From Scylla paramamosain (lineage: Eukaryota > Arthropoda > Malacostraca > Decapoda > Portunidae): 64,000 nt of DNA. The position numbers and the translations under genes were made by a program. The notes beneath the pieces are model-generated. The model did no database searches, was not told where the DNA came from, and saw only the letters and a list, made by a program, of their open reading frames with translations. The stretch lies in NCBI RefSeq assembly GCF_035594125.1, contig NC_087152.1, positions 8,496,001-8,560,000 of the forward strand, in the 5' to 3' direction. Position 1 is the first letter of the stretch. The number at the start of each line of letters is the position of its first letter. This document shows, one piece after another, positions 61,977-64,000 of the stretch.

Positions 61977-63100
61977 TCTGGTTCAGCACTAGTTATCACA
62001 TGATGTTATTGACTTGGGAACTTTAACAGTAATAATTCCCTGATATATGTGGAATGTACATACTCTAGTGTGGCTGTGTTCCCACTCCCACCCTTGTAAT
62101 GTGGCCCCTGCTGTCACTTTATCTGCAGCACAACATCTTGTCCACCACAGTTCCACTAATAGGTTAACTGCAGGAAATGTACAGCCTTCCTTTAGACACT
62201 ATGATGCTCTCTGTGCAGTGTTGGGGTATAATCCTTGTGCTGTATGTTGTGAGTGAGCATGTACGTATAGTGTCACATTTGTCCCATATTGTGAAAGACT
62301 GTGTTTGTTGCTTGGTAGGAAAATGGAATTTTGAGCATTTGTTAGGGTGGATTGCATGGGGTGTTGATGACACTGTGAATGTAGTTGAATGGCTTGTTGA
62401 ATAATTATGGGCAAACCTGGCTTGTTTTCCTGCCTGTTTGCACCAGACCAATTCTCTCAAAGCCAGTACCAAAGGATGGAGGAGAAACTGGACATTTGTA
62501 TAGTTATTGTGGTAACTTGTGCTCCGACCAAACAAAGCACTATTCTTATGTAATAACATTATACTAAGTGCCTTTGTAAAAATGACACTGTTGCACTAAT
62601 TACAAAAAACTTAATCTTTGGGAAAATGGACATAGACTAAAAGGAAATCTTGCCAGCCACACTTTATCCTGCTGTCTCTTGAATGATCCATGTGGCATAA
62701 TTTTTAATAGACACAGGATTTTATTTATTTATTGGCTGATTGATTGATTTACATCTTACTTTTCATTATATCTCAATGCAAAGTGTCATCTCTTTGCTAG
62801 ATAGTGTTGCTGTTGATTTAAAACTAGGGCTTGTGTCTAGCTTAAGTGTGAAACAGGCAAACAGATGAACACACAGACATAAGCTGACAAACGAACCAGA
62901 CACTTTTAATAATATAGATAATTAAATGGATATGTAGTAGGGTTCAAATACATAGATGAGCAAAAAAGATAAATGACAGGATTAGATAGTAAAGATAGTG
63001 ATTCATGGACATATTACATACAGTAGTATCTCTATAAACAGTGTGTGTGTGTGTATGAAACTTTGTATGCATCTTTCATAATCACTGTCAAAATTACTCC
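58888..63100. other. POLK 3' UTR and downstream unassigned DNA
   Basis: Holds a 34-nt tandem duplication at 59198-59272 (gacctttatattatgctaag), (AC)n arrays at 59427-59456 and 61945-61975, and AATAAA at 60005-60010 as one possible polyadenylation signal. ORFs here (for example 62164-62559 minus) show no domain. Confidence 0.4.
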
Positions 63101-63125
63101 TCCACCATCAAAAGGTAAAGAAAAA

Positions 63126-63211
<86 letters not shown>
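63126..63211. repeat. (GA)n microsatellite
   Basis: First of three GA arrays within 550 nt. Confidence 0.95.
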
Positions 63212-63215
<4 letters not shown>

Positions 63216-63378
63216 TGGAGTTGAGGTGAAATTTCGGGAAAGGAAAGGAAAGGGAGGGGGAAAGTATTACAGGAAGAGAAAACGTCTGCTTCACAATAAT
63301 TCATCAAGGTCACCACGGTCCCGCCGCCCCCTGAAAGCAAGATGAAGGGGATGAAGCAGCCAGGTTATGAATGTTGCC

Positions 63379-63437
<59 letters not shown>
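63379..63437. repeat. (GA)n microsatellite
   Basis: Second GA array, about 58 nt. Confidence 0.95.
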
Positions 63438-63438
<1 letters not shown>

Positions 63439-63601
63439 ATTTATTATTACCACCCTAGGCAATGTAGCGAGGGCAGCTGTCTGGTCATACAGAGTAACTA
63501 TCACAGCAGACTTCAGCGTTCAGCGTGCAGATACCCTGACACGCCCAAGTATAGAGAGGTGTGATTGCTTAGAGCAGCTGTTCCGTTGGTGCTGTGCTGA
63601 T

Positions 63602-63671
<70 letters not shown>
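63602..63671. repeat. (GA)n microsatellite
   Basis: Third GA array, about 69 nt. Short CT arrays (63892-63911, 63918-63931) follow before the window ends. Confidence 0.95.
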
Positions 63672-63674
<3 letters not shown>

Positions 63675-64000
63675 GAATAGTCCCGGAATACAGCTGGTTG
63701 GTGAGTATTGCTTTCCTCCTCCTCCTCTTCCTTCTCCTGCGAGCCTCCAGGATAAGGGCACGAGGGGATGCTTGATGTGAATCTCGAGTTAATCCAACTG
63801 ATAGATCGTATGCATGGATCGTGTTCGTTATCTTATTACTATTACTGGGATTATATTCCGTCCGTCTGTCTGTGTTCATCTGGCTGGCTGGGCTCTCTCT
63901 CTCTCTCTCTCTTTCCCCTCTCTCTCTCTCTCTTTCCCTTTTACTTGGGCAGGTCAGACCGAGCACAAACGCAGATGTCAAGATTTTCCTCCTCCGTGGT

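Noticed and set aside
62164..62559. 131-codon minus-strand ORF downstream of POLK
   Set aside because: No recognisable domain, overlaps other frames of similar length, and no supporting signals.

Overview
The window looks like gene-bearing euchromatin of an arthropod, most likely a malacostracan (decapod) crustacean. This is inference from long introns with GT-AG sites, AT-rich unique DNA, very dense and long (AT)n, (GA)n and (CA)n arrays, and layers of nested transposons. No tRNA, rRNA gene or CRISPR array was seen.

Three cellular genes can be reconstructed exon by exon with matching splice phases. (1) A BTBD17-like BTB/BACK protein lies on the minus strand, nine coding exons from 11745 down to 78 (561 residues). 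(2) The catalytic gamma subunit of phosphorylase kinase (PHKG) lies on the minus strand, ten coding exons from 42619 down to 18085 (390 residues). It also has a second, homologous copy of its activation-segment exon (34076-34166 against 38904-38994). Both copies are 91 nt, share the same phases and are intact, which is the arrangement expected of mutually exclusive alternative exons. A 42-nt in-frame candidate cassette exon sits at 20793-20834. (3) DNA polymerase kappa (POLK) lies on the plus strand, seven coding exons from 52090 to 58887 (737 residues), with two UBZ zinc fingers and a C-terminal PCNA-binding-like tail.

Transposons fill the introns and the 42.6-52 kb intergenic stretch. Present are a decayed Tc1 copy (7771-9147), fragments of at least four non-LTR retrotransposons (near 5, 22, 33 and 48-51 kb), and a fossil MULE transposase split by a GC-rich insert (46.6-48.0 kb). 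There are two internally deleted pogo/Tigger-type elements that keep the transposase start (38.05 and 45.1 kb), two copies of a TACCGTATTTGATGG-ended element, several long-TIR elements, a 1-kb palindrome (30.1-31.1 kb), and one mariner-type transposase ORF with an uninterrupted frame and a DD41D triad (49282-50352) inserted in a LINE. Many transposon ends abut dinucleotide arrays.

The genes show no operon-like or functional linkage: PHKG acts in glycogen breakdown, POLK in translesion synthesis, and the BTB protein has no established function here. The most notable observation is the duplicated PHKG exon. It swaps the P+1 loop and APE region of the kinase, and its second copy lies between long (UG)n tracts in the transcript.
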